A stretch of DNA of 64,000 bases from Bacteroidota bacterium (GTDB taxonomy: Bacteria; Bacteroidota; Ignavibacteria; Palsa-1295). Location: the NCBI GenBank assembly GCA_030706385.1, contig JAUZOQ010000005.1, positions 1-64,000 of the forward strand. The letters are read 5' to 3'. The notes under the pieces are model-generated. The model was not told the DNA's origin, did no database searches, and saw nothing but the letters and a program-made list of their open reading frames with translations. Shown here one piece after another: positions 8,122-17,100 of the stretch. Position 1 is the stretch's first letter, and each line of letters starts with the position of its first letter. The translations under genes were made by a program, and so were the position numbers.

Positions 8122-8571
8122 TCACGTGTTTTGAAAATGATCTGCAAAACTTTCCATTACCGAGCCCCAGGCTTTGTCAAAGTAGGAGTATATCTTATCC
8201 CATTCCTCATCATTCTCCTTCCAGCCGATCTGGTTGAATTCCACACGGATGTTTCCTTCCGGAAGCTCGTGAAAAAGCAGAACAACCCAATTCTTTTCTC
8301 CGCTTTTTCGAACACGTTCGAACTCCGGAGGGCAATTCCACGTGAAGGAGAGCATCTTCTTCGGAAGATAGGAGATGATCGTGCACCCTTCACTTCCTTG
8401 CAGCCCGCGGGGATTATCGAGCATGAAATAGACTTCATACGCTCCTCCGATGCGGAGATCGATGAATGCCTGCGGCGCAAAGAACGATGTGATGCCTTCC
8501 GACGTCGTCCAGGCATTCCATACTGCATCGATAGGTGCATGAACGGTTGCTTCTTTGTATATCGCTTTCAT
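8122..8571 (-). CDS. SRPBCC/AHSA1-family (START-like) protein
   Basis: 149 residues. The N-terminal pattern VHAPIDAVWNAWTTSEGITSFFAP and the later WNCPP and GWKENDEEWDKIYSYFDKAW phrases are typical of AHSA1-type SRPBCC proteins, which form a helix-grip hydrophobic cavity. No catalytic residue can be named, and substrate or partner is unknown. It begins two bases after the stop of the VOC-family gene, so the two are almost certainly co-transcribed; such pairings are common for small ligand-binding proteins. Cytosolic. Confidence 0.85.
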   Translation of the reverse strand: MKAIYKEATVHAPIDAVWNAWTTSEGITSFFAPQAFIDLRIGGAYEVYFMLDNPRGLQGSEGCTIISYLPKKMLSFTWNCPPEFERVRKSGEKNWVVLLFHELPEGNIRVEFNQIGWKENDEEWDKIYSYFDKAWGSVMESFADHFQNT

Positions 8572-8573
8572 CT

Positions 8574-8939
8574 CTACTTCGCTCCGGGATCCTCCTGAAA
8601 TAATCCATGGATGTTCCCTTCAGTATCCTTGAAGTATGCGCTATATCCGATACCGGGAATACTCATTTTCGATACGATGATCTCGCCACCCGCGCGTGTA
8701 ATTCGTCCTGCAAAATCGTCGATCGAAGGCACACTGATACTATTAGTGACAGCCTGCTTAGCATCCCCTCGCCGCATTATCGCACCGTTTATACCCGGTT
8801 CATCGCCGTTGCGGGTTTCGGCAAGGTAGTAGTGGTATTCTTCAGATCCTTGAAATGTCCAGCCGAAAACGTCGCTGAAGAATTTCGTTGCACGCAATGT
8901 ATCATCGGCAGATATTTCGAAATGTACTGGTCGAGGCAT
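8574..8939 (-). CDS. VOC-family (glyoxalase/bleomycin-resistance fold) protein
   Basis: 121 residues from the ATG at 8937-8939, which has a purine-rich AAAGGA about nine bases upstream; a TTG six codons earlier is less likely. The VOC beta-alpha-beta fold is seen in HFEISADDTLRATKFFSDVFGW near the N-terminus and FKDTEGNIHGLFQ at the C-terminus. H5, with the glutamine of GLFQ in the usual C-terminal Glu position, may be metal or substrate contacts. Substrate unknown. It leads a two-gene unit with the AHSA1-like gene. Confidence 0.85.
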   Translation of the reverse strand: MPRPVHFEISADDTLRATKFFSDVFGWTFQGSEEYHYYLAETRNGDEPGINGAIMRRGDAKQAVTNSISVPSIDDFAGRITRAGGEIIVSKMSIPGIGYSAYFKDTEGNIHGLFQEDPGAK

Positions 8940-9035
8940 AATTTGTTTTCCTTTCAATAAATTGAGAACACCGGTGGTACATCAAGAACTTGACCTTTCT
9001 ATAGCAGAGAAACTTCCGAAACCTAACAAGCAGAA

Positions 9036-9734
9036 CTACGAAATCAATCGCGCAAGGAGGAACGCTGCGCCGGCTGCCAGGCCACCGATGAGCATTGTCT
9101 GCAGACCGCTGCGGATCGGATGGGCTCCGGTAAATCTGCCTTTGATATAACCGAATACAGCCAGGGCAATGAGAGTCACAATTACCGAGATTGTCAGTGC
9201 TTCCCGTGCACTGGTGATAAAGATATATGGAGAAAGAGGAATAAATCCGCCGGCAACATAGGAGCCTGCAATCGTGAAGGCGCTTGTTCTTGCTCTTTTC
9301 GGATCGGGCTTATCCAAACCCAGTTCGAACTGCATCATGAAATCCACCCAATGATGCGGATTCTTTGCAAGACTTTCAGTCACGAGCATACTGTCTTGTT
9401 TCGAGAGACCGTATTTCTCAAAGATCTCGGCGACTTCATTCTTCTCGATGTTCGGGACTTCGACGATCTCGCGCTCTTCGCGCTTGCGTTCGCTTACGTA
9501 ATGCTCCGTATCGCTCTTCGCGGCGAGGTAACCGCCGAGCCCCATCGCAATGGAACCGGCGGCTATCTCGGCAAGTCCTGCAGTGATAATGATCCCTGAA
9601 GCATCGACTGCACCCGTAAGTCCCGCTGCCAGAGCGAACGGAACAGTCAGGCCATCGGACATTCCGATGACTATATCGCGCACCATTTCACCGGCAGTAA
9701 AATGGTGCTCGTGATGATGCTGCAGGTGCACCAT
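9036..9734 (-). CDS. VIT1/CCC1-family iron/manganese transporter
   Basis: 232 residues. The first helix GMSDGLTVPFALAAGL is the signature of the VIT/CCC1 family, followed by a second helix with EIAAGSIAMGLGGYLA. A charged cytosolic helical insert (about 75-140: ERKREEREIVEVPNIEKNE...) is the metal-binding domain in this family, and three more membrane helices follow. It is predicted to move Fe(II) or Mn(II) across the inner membrane. A His-rich N-terminus (HLQHHHEHH) may bind metal. Its ATG overlaps the TAA of the upstream FKBP gene by one base (TAATG), so the two are translationally coupled. Confidence 0.88.
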   Translation of the reverse strand: MVHLQHHHEHHFTAGEMVRDIVIGMSDGLTVPFALAAGLTGAVDASGIIITAGLAEIAAGSIAMGLGGYLAAKSDTEHYVSERKREEREIVEVPNIEKNEVAEIFEKYGLSKQDSMLVTESLAKNPHHWVDFMMQFELGLDKPDPKRARTSAFTIAGSYVAGGFIPLSPYIFITSAREALTISVIVTLIALAVFGYIKGRFTGAHPIRSGLQTMLIGGLAAGAAFLLARLIS

Positions 9735-10183
9735 TATTTTACGCCGACAAGTTCGACATCGAATATCAACGTTGCCTTGGCGGGAATGACAGGAGGATGG
9801 CCGCGTTCACCATAGGCAAGATTGTATGGAATGATAAGTTTGCGTTTGCCGCCGACCTTCATCGTCATAAGCCCTTCATCCCATCCGGCGATAACGCTAT
9901 GCGTTCCGATCGCAAATGTGAATGGCTCTACATGCCCAAACTTCGGATCGACATTCGAGTCGAATTTCGATGAATCGGTAAGCATACCTGTGTAGTTGAC
10001 AACGACAGTCTGTCCGGTTTTCGGCGATGCGCCATCGCCGATTTTCTCATCGACATACTGCAAGCCCGAAGGAGTTGTAATGATTTGAGGTTCGTTTTTT
10101 GTCATATTTTTTGAGTGGCAGCCCACGCCGGCAATAGCCATGAATGCGACTGCGATAAAAACCCGTACTGGTGATTTGATCAT
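9734..10183 (-). CDS. FKBP-type peptidyl-prolyl isomerase, predicted lipoprotein
   Basis: 149 residues. The N-terminal hydrophobic segment ends in a lipobox-like AGVGC, so the mature protein is probably lipid-anchored. The FKBP domain spans about 45-148: [34 protein letters not shown], and [22 protein letters not shown] are all present. The role is proline isomerisation in folding exported proteins. It precedes and overlaps the VIT-family gene by one base; the functional link is not obvious. Confidence 0.9.
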   Translation of the reverse strand: MIKSPVRVFIAVAFMAIAGVGCHSKNMTKNEPQIITTPSGLQYVDEKIGDGASPKTGQTVVVNYTGMLTDSSKFDSNVDPKFGHVEPFTFAIGTHSVIAGWDEGLMTMKVGGKRKLIIPYNLAYGERGHPPVIPAKATLIFDVELVGVK

Positions 10184-10489
10184 AAATAATGAATCGGTAA
10201 ATAGATTTCTGCGAATTTACGGAGAAATGGAAAGGGCCGGAGGAGAATGAACAATGTACAATTTTCAATGTACAATGAGGAATGAAAGCCGGAAGAAAAG
10301 ACAGCTCAAGAGAATCCCAAGTTACTGCCTGCGGGAAGAAGCAGTCCGGCTCTGCTATCGAAAAAACGCAAGGTCACGCTTTTTTCCCCATTAAAATGTG
10401 GCTAAATCGAGCAAATAAAGGCAGTTGGTAAAAATTCTTTATTATTTTCTGTAACCAAATCGCATCTCGCGTGTCTTTTAAAATAGGAG
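10184..10489. other. Intergenic region between the FKBP and ECF sigma genes
   Basis: 306 bases between divergent genes, so it should hold two promoters. It contains two direct copies of CAATGTACAAT at 10252-10262 and 10266-10276. The last 100 bases are AT-rich (runs of T and A before the sigma gene). No gene, RNA or well-formed terminator is evident. Confidence 0.5.
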
Positions 10490-11206
10490 ATGAACACACT
10501 ACAGGCCAACGTGGAAGAAATTGTCGATCTATTCGAAGAGCAAGGCGAAGTTACGGAAGAGACTTTTGCGCCCATTCCCGAGGCGCCACAGTCAGGAATC
10601 CCGTTATCGGACGATGACCGTCTCGATCTGGCTCTGGTTCGCGACTTTATCAGCGGACGCGACGATGCGTTTCTTGCACTATACGCTAAGTACGAAGCGC
10701 CCCTGCTGCATTATTGCAGAAAAATGTGCCCGGATCAGCGGGTTGCCGAAGATGCCTTCCAGGAAATCTGGACGATGGTCTTTGAGCTCCGCACGAAACG
10801 GACCGAGGTCGGCAGGTTCCAATCGCTTCTATTCCGGACGGCTCGGAATATTTGCTTGAACGCAGTCCGCCGCGAATGGGTACGGACCCGCGGCAAAGTC
10901 GAACTCAAGAACACGCTTGCAAGCGTGACATTGGATAGCCAAAGCGAGCAGGAAGAGATCAGAACATTGATCTCCCAGGCATTGGCAAAGTTGCCTATCG
11001 AACAGCGCGAAGTATTTGTTTTGCATGAATACTCCGGTTTTAGTTACGGTGAAATAGGTGTCCTGTTGGGAAAAACAGAAAACAGCGTTAAGACAGTCGC
11101 TTTCCGTGCCCGGATCAGGCTTCGCAAGCTTATTGCAAGCTGGCTCGGACTCACGGAAGACGAAGAAGGATCAGGTAAATCACCCTATCCGCCCAAACCA
11201 CATTAG
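10490..11206 (+). CDS. ECF-type RNA polymerase sigma factor
   Basis: 238 residues. An N-terminal acidic extension of about 45 residues precedes region 2 (FLALYAKYEAPLLHYCRKM, VAEDAFQEIWTMVFEL, FQSLLFRTARNICLNAVRR) and region 4 (LPIEQREVFVLHEYSGFSYG, then IGVLLGKTENSVKTVAFRAR). It should direct RNA polymerase to a dedicated promoter set. AGGAG touches the ATG, too close for a normal Shine-Dalgarno, but no better start exists before the domain. The next gene, 12 bases downstream, is the likely anti-sigma factor. Confidence 0.92.
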   Translation: MNTLQANVEEIVDLFEEQGEVTEETFAPIPEAPQSGIPLSDDDRLDLALVRDFISGRDDAFLALYAKYEAPLLHYCRKMCPDQRVAEDAFQEIWTMVFELRTKRTEVGRFQSLLFRTARNICLNAVRREWVRTRGKVELKNTLASVTLDSQSEQEEIRTLISQALAKLPIEQREVFVLHEYSGFSYGEIGVLLGKTENSVKTVAFRARIRLRKLIASWLGLTEDEEGSGKSPYPPKPH

Positions 11207-11218
11207 AAAGTTACGCCC

Positions 11219-11860
11219 ATGAATATTAGAGACGAAGAACAGTTACAGCAATATTTCGAGCGTCAGATGACAAGCTCTCAGGAACAGAATTTCCTGATCA
11301 ATGTCGCAGCACGCGATGACATGCGCCTTGCCTTCCGCTCGCAGCTCGAACTGCTCAAAGCCGTACGCGAAGATAAAGATGCTTCCGGCAGCCCCACGTT
11401 TGTTCGCTCGAAGACACTTGGAGCCCTCGGACTTAGCGGTGCTCTCGTGCCATCTTCGCTGAAAGAGCAAGAGTCTCTGGCAGCAGTAGCTTCACCATCA
11501 TTTTGGCAGAATGTCGGCGCCGCCTTCAGACGTCCCATGGTATCGATCACGACCGGAATCCTGATGGGCATTCTCGGAACCGCTGTGCTCGCGCCCTCGA
11601 ACGTTAATCCTACGCATGAAGGCGGACCGTCATCGCCGGCGATCATCTCCACTCCAAGCGCTCCGGAAAAAACCGTAGCCCTTCCGGCTCCATCCGAGCC
11701 TGCGAAGGATCTGGAGAAACGATCGACAGCTCTTCATCATCCTATCACCCGGAAGCCGGTTTCTCAAACAGAGAAAGTACCGGTCGTCAACAATACGAAG
11801 CCGGGCACGATAAACGTAGACAACACGCTCCAAAAACCAGGAGAATCTGAGAAGAAGTAA
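11219..11860 (+). CDS. Putative anti-sigma factor with one membrane segment
   Basis: 213 residues. The N-terminal 55 residues are helical and charged (DEEQLQQYFERQMTSSQEQN, then FLINVAARDDMRLAFRSQLE), similar in style to cytosolic anti-sigma domains. A membrane segment lies at about 103-122 (SITTGILMGILGTAVLA), followed by a Pro/Ser/Lys-rich periplasmic tail. No HxxxCxxC zinc motif is present. Identification rests mainly on position directly after the ECF sigma gene. A good terminator follows at 11883-11912, so the pair forms its own transcript. Confidence 0.6.
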   Translation: MNIRDEEQLQQYFERQMTSSQEQNFLINVAARDDMRLAFRSQLELLKAVREDKDASGSPTFVRSKTLGALGLSGALVPSSLKEQESLAAVASPSFWQNVGAAFRRPMVSITTGILMGILGTAVLAPSNVNPTHEGGPSSPAIISTPSAPEKTVALPAPSEPAKDLEKRSTALHHPITRKPVSQTEKVPVVNNTKPGTINVDNTLQKPGESEKK

Positions 11861-11882
11861 ACATACCTCCCGTTAGTACTAA

Positions 11883-11912
11883 GGAAAAAGGGGTGCTTGC
11901 ATCCCTTTTTCC
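11883..11912 (+). terminator. Intrinsic terminator-like hairpin after the sigma/anti-sigma pair
   Basis: Perfect 10-base arms GGAAAAAGGG (11883-11892) and CCCTTTTTCC (11903-11912) around a 10-base loop, 22 bases after the stop codon. The T run lies inside the arm rather than after it. Confidence 0.75.
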
Positions 11913-12022
11913 GTATTCGGAGCAGCATGCAGATCCATCGGTACTCCCACCGATGGCGCTGGCGAACTTTCTTCTGCTCCACTGCCTTTTTATAGTGGGT
12001 TAGGCCGGTTGGGATTGGCTGT

Positions 12023-14170
12023 ATGACACACAAGAAACGAACGGGGAACAAGGGACTCCAAGTCCTTCATCATCACGGATATCCGAAGATCGCGAGTCTC
12101 GTTCGGTTAGGTCTGCTCTTATCATTTTTTTTCGTATCCGATCTGAGAAGCCAGGAAGCCCGGCGAAGTGTTCGCCTCGGAATTGGCGGAGGGTTCGGCT
12201 CGAATATCTCTCGCACCTATATCGAAGCGTACGCCGGAGATATTCCATGCGGAGTTTTTGAAAAAGGGTCTGCGCCCGGAGCGTCATTTTTTGGACTGGC
12301 GGAAATTCCGCTCCCCTTCGAACATTTTTCACTCATGCCACAGATCGGCTATCACGATCTGAGTTCATCGTTCGTCACGCAGCCCTTCGCGATCGAGCAT
12401 GCAGCCGATATTGCGCACGACTCCATCACACAAATTTTCCGAACGCGAAATTACTCGGCAAACATCAAGACTATTTCACTGAATCTGCTTTTCGCATGGC
12501 GCCCCTTTCCGGCATTGCATCTTGCCGCAGGTCCGGGGCTTGCCATCGTTGCAAGCCATAGCTATGACCAAACGGAAAAGCTCCCTTCCGATTATGTCTA
12601 TACGGAAAATTCCCGTTCGGTCCGCACGGTTTCAAGCGGAGCGATCGATACAAGACTTCTCGCAGCATCACTTGAGCTTGGTGCAGGTTATGATATTCCG
12701 ATACGGCCGAATGTATCGTTAAGTCCGGAATTTCGCGCCAGTATTCCGATCACTCCGATCACATCTGCAAGCGGATCAAACTACCGTACGTGGAGTTACG
12801 GAGGAGTTATTGCATTAATGTATTCACTACCGGCTCCTGCGGCGCCGGAGTATACTCCGCCTCTTCCTGTTTCGCCACCGCCTCCTCCGCCACCGGTTGC
12901 CGAGACGAAAAAAGAGGAGCCGACGCCACCGAGAAGCATTCTTCGGGTTTCGGTAAAGGCTGTGGGGAAGACGGAATCGGGTGATGAGGTACCGGAGCCC
13001 GTCATCGCGATCGAGAATGTTCGCATTACTGATGTGGCTCCAACATTGAATTATTTGTTCTTTGATGACGGATCTTCCGAGATCCCGACAAGGTATCACT
13101 CCTTCTCAAGTGAGCGAGAGACTCAATCATTCGATCCTTCGACACTCTATACGCTCGATGCCCTCGGCATTCATCATGAATTACTGAACATCCTCGGCCG
13201 GCGCATGCAGGAGAAACCGGAATCAAAGATCACGATCACCGGAACGCGCAGCCTGCATTCGGCCGGCGATTCGGCTGCAGCTTCCGATATCTCGTTGATT
13301 CGCGCCGAGCATACTGCAAAATATTTACAGGACGTTTGGGGAATTGCGCCATCGCGAATCAGGGTCAGATCTCGTGCGCTGCCGGAGCAGGCCTCGGATG
13401 ACAACGCTCCGGCCGGTCAGGCAGAGAATCGCCGCATCGAGATCACGACGAACACCCCTTCGCTTCTGGAGCCGATCGAAACGCATCGGATCGAACGCAC
13501 AGCTACTCCGCCAAATATCGTCTTCAAATCGAATATCGTTTCGAGTTTTGCTGGCTTAAAGAGTCAGATCATTACCATCAAACAGGGCGGGAAGATCATC
13601 AAGACGATCGATGGCCTTGCCAGTAATCCTGGCGGTGAACTGCTTTGGGATATTGCCGAAGGTAATGCAATTGCGAATAAAGACTCGATCACTTGGCAGA
13701 TGGATGTTGTCGATTCAGCCGATGCAACGGCATCGGTGGTGGGAAATATCAATATAAGGAAAGAGGTTCGTAACTCCAGCAGGCATCTTGCCGATACGGC
13801 TGCGGATAAAAGCCTCGAACGCTTTCATCTGTTGCTCTTCGATTATAGCTCTTCGGCCGAGCTTGGCAGCATCTCCGATGAGATATTCGATCGCATAGCC
13901 AGTTCGATCACACCGGACTCGCGCGTATCGCTGATCGGCCATACCGATATTACCGGAGATCCGAATTATAACGAACATCTATCCTACGACCGCGCAAGCC
14001 GCGCGTCGCTCCTCCTTTCCTCGCGTCTGCATAAGTTAGGTCATTCGGCTCCGGCTTTTAATCTCGAGGCGCGTGGAGCAAAAGATGTTCTCTTTGATAA
14101 CAGCAATGCCGAAGGCAGATTCCTATCCCGAACCGTGCGCATCACCATCGAAAGGGATCTGAATAAATGA
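12023..14170 (+). CDS. Outer-membrane protein with N-terminal barrel-like domain and two OmpA-like domains
   Basis: 715 residues. A hydrophobic export signal (about 27-42) precedes a beta-rich region to about 265. A Pro-rich linker follows at about 266-305 (PPLPVSPPPPPPPVAE). Then come two OmpA-like domains, about 375-480 and 595-712. The second has the peptidoglycan-binding pattern GHTDITGDPNYNEHLSYDRA; the first is degenerate (GTRSLHSAG, SLIRAEHTAKYL). Role: linking the outer membrane to peptidoglycan. It overlaps the giant T9SS gene by four bases (ATGA), so the two are translationally coupled. Confidence 0.85.
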   Translation: MTHKKRTGNKGLQVLHHHGYPKIASLVRLGLLLSFFFVSDLRSQEARRSVRLGIGGGFGSNISRTYIEAYAGDIPCGVFEKGSAPGASFFGLAEIPLPFEHFSLMPQIGYHDLSSSFVTQPFAIEHAADIAHDSITQIFRTRNYSANIKTISLNLLFAWRPFPALHLAAGPGLAIVASHSYDQTEKLPSDYVYTENSRSVRTVSSGAIDTRLLAASLELGAGYDIPIRPNVSLSPEFRASIPITPITSASGSNYRTWSYGGVIALMYSLPAPAAPEYTPPLPVSPPPPPPPVAETKKEEPTPPRSILRVSVKAVGKTESGDEVPEPVIAIENVRITDVAPTLNYLFFDDGSSEIPTRYHSFSSERETQSFDPSTLYTLDALGIHHELLNILGRRMQEKPESKITITGTRSLHSAGDSAAASDISLIRAEHTAKYLQDVWGIAPSRIRVRSRALPEQASDDNAPAGQAENRRIEITTNTPSLLEPIETHRIERTATPPNIVFKSNIVSSFAGLKSQIITIKQGGKIIKTIDGLASNPGGELLWDIAEGNAIANKDSITWQMDVVDSADATASVVGNINIRKEVRNSSRHLADTAADKSLERFHLLLFDYSSSAELGSISDEIFDRIASSITPDSRVSLIGHTDITGDPNYNEHLSYDRASRASLLLSSRLHKLGHSAPAFNLEARGAKDVLFDNSNAEGRFLSRTVRITIERDLNK

Positions 14171-17100
14171 CAAAGCTCTTCATATCCTGCCGAATCTATC
14201 GAGCGGAAAAAAGAATTGCTTTTCTTTTCGCTTGCCTAATGTTGCTCGTGGCCGGTAACAGCTTCGGGCAATCGTGCGAGAAAAATATGCTCGTTACTCC
14301 GAATGCAAGTTCATATGCCGTGATCCCGAATCCCCGCGGTATCTCACTTCCGGGAGCATTCACGATTGAGTTCTGGGCGCTTTCCTCTTCATTCGCTCCG
14401 CATGCAGGACTCGTCGAGCAAGCAAATAACGGCGATACCGGAGCCTTCAGCATCGGTTTTACGTCCGGCGATTCGATCGGAGTATCGCTTCGGCTCAACA
14501 CCGGCATCACGAATCTCGCAACTCCGAACATTGCCGATATCCAGCTATGGAATCACTATGCCGTAACGTTCACGCCTGGCGATAGCATTCGGATCTATGT
14601 TAACGGAATTCTGAAAGCGTCAAAGAAAACTACTGCGGTGAATCTCATTGCTTCTTCAGATTCAATTTTTATTGCCTATAGCGAACTCTCGAAAGTTGTC
14701 TTCACGGGAAACATGGATGAACTGCGAATCTGGAGTGTTGCCCGGACCGGAGCGCAGATCGTTGCAACGATGAAGACTTCGCTTTCCGGAAAAGAAGCGG
14801 GGTTGAAGGCCTACTACAGTTTCGACGACGATCCATCGACTCCGAACATTCACGATTTCACCGGAGCTAGAAGCGATGGCCTGATCCTCTCTTCAGCAGT
14901 GCTTGCAGCCTCCACCTCACCGGTAACCGGAACAACGGCAAGCTATATGCTTGCATCGAAGGAATCCGCAATCGTATTTCCCGAACTCATCTGCGGCAAT
15001 CAGACCGATACGATCATCCGTATCTTTAATCGCGGACAGCAAACTGTGCAGATCGATCCCGTCGGTTTCCGATTCGGTACGGTGTTCAGCGCATCGATTA
15101 TCGGCTTTCCCCTTCCTCCGGATTCAACCCATTTAGGCATTATACATATTCAGGCCAATGCTTCAAAGCCCGGGCTGTATCGCGACACGCTAATCGTCAA
15201 GAGCACAACAGTCTGCGGCGGTATCTTACTCATTCCTGTAGAACTCACCGTTGCAAAGATTGCTATTGCATTCCAGGACTCTCTCTTCGATCTCCATTCG
15301 AACTTGCTTCCCTGCAACTTGCCGCTCCAGAGCCAGACATTCCTGAAAAATACAGGAACACGAACCGTTACCGTTAACCCGCTGAGTTTTTCTGCTCCGG
15401 CCGGAATTGTGATCACCAGTCCAACAACTTCATTCGCGATCGCAGCAGGAGCTTCGCAGGAAATCAAGTTCACCGTTCAACCTGATGTCAGTGGACCGAT
15501 CAATACGACTCTTACTGCAACGACGAATGAATGTGCAGTTTCTGCAAAGATCGTCTTTAAAGGAGCACGTGTCGATCCGCAATTCAGCATTCCGGATCAT
15601 ATCGATCTTCCAACCGTTCATTTGCCGGCAACGCCGACAACGATCGATACAACGATCTATCTCAAGAATACGGGCACATCAAATCTTTCAATGAATCCGC
15701 CGCTTGCGCTTCTGGGAAGCCCGGGATTCCGAATCCTCTCGCCGCTTTTGGCATTTATCAAACCCGATTCAAGTTTTGCGATCAGGATCCGTTTCACGAC
15801 ATCGCGTGAATGTGGTACATTCGAAACATCTTTGCACATTCAGGACCAGCTCGATTGCTCGATCGATACGCTCATTCCGATCTCGATCACCGTGCTCGGT
15901 CCTGACGTATCCGCTTCGGAAGGGATCTTCGATCTTGGCGCGAACTGCGGCTCGCACGATACGACGATATTCCTTGTCAATCGCAGCGGCCTGCCTATCG
16001 TAGTCGGCAAACCGAACTTCAGCATCGATAGTGTGCTCTTCCTTCAGAGTGGAGTATTACCGAAGGCTCTGGACCCCGGCGATTCCGTTCCGATCACGCT
16101 GCGCTTCTCGCCGGCTGAGCCAGGTACATACGGAGTCAACGCGCACTTCGCTTTGTACCCGTGCGGAGATCTGAACATCCATTTCAAAGGGACAATGGGA
16201 GTCGGACTAATCGGACTCAGCGATACAACACTGAATTTCTGGACTGGCTGCGATCTCTCCACCGAGACAAGAAGAATCACGATCACCAATCAATGCGGAC
16301 GGCCGATCACGATAACCGATACAACTTCAACCGGCTCGCATACCTTCGTCGTTATTAGTCCGGCACTGCCTTTTGAGCTGGCAAATAATGAGAGCAAGGT
16401 GATCACCGTGCAATTTACTCCTCAACTGTTGGGCTCGCTGGAGCAAGGATCGATCGCGTTGTTCGATAGCGGATGTTTTGTAACCCGCTTCGATGTGCGC
16501 GGAGTGCGCGAACGATTGACGGTCCAATCGAATCCGTCGATCGCAGAGTTCGGCACCGTATGCCCGGGACGGATGGGAACCGTTGGACTATCGCTGCAGA
16601 ATCTCGGATACGGAGATGATACGGTTACCTTTTATCGTATTGTCGAAAAAGGCACTTCTGTTTTCAGCGCGACCAATGCTGCCGGAGCTGTGATCACGCA
16701 CGGAAATTCGCGACAATTTACTGTGACCTTCTCACCGCTCGATACCGGTGAGTTTCTCGGCATTCTTGAACTCGTCTTCGCTCCGTGCGACGACACGATG
16801 TGGATCCCACTCCATGGCATTGGCGGACCGCCAGCAGCGCTCTCGCTCAGTACCGATATTCTCGATTTCGGTACGATCCGATTCGGATCGAGTGATTCTC
16901 TTTGCATCATATTGCAGAATCCGAGTTGCATTAAGCTTCCGATCAGCGCCGACTCCCTGCATTTCGTGAAATCTTCTTTCTCGCTATTGCAAAGTTCGCT
17001 CGACCGGCTGCCTGCATCAGTTGATGGCAACGATCCCCTGACACTGTGTTTTGATTTTATACCCGATTCCATCGGCTCATTCGAATCGACTGCTGATATT

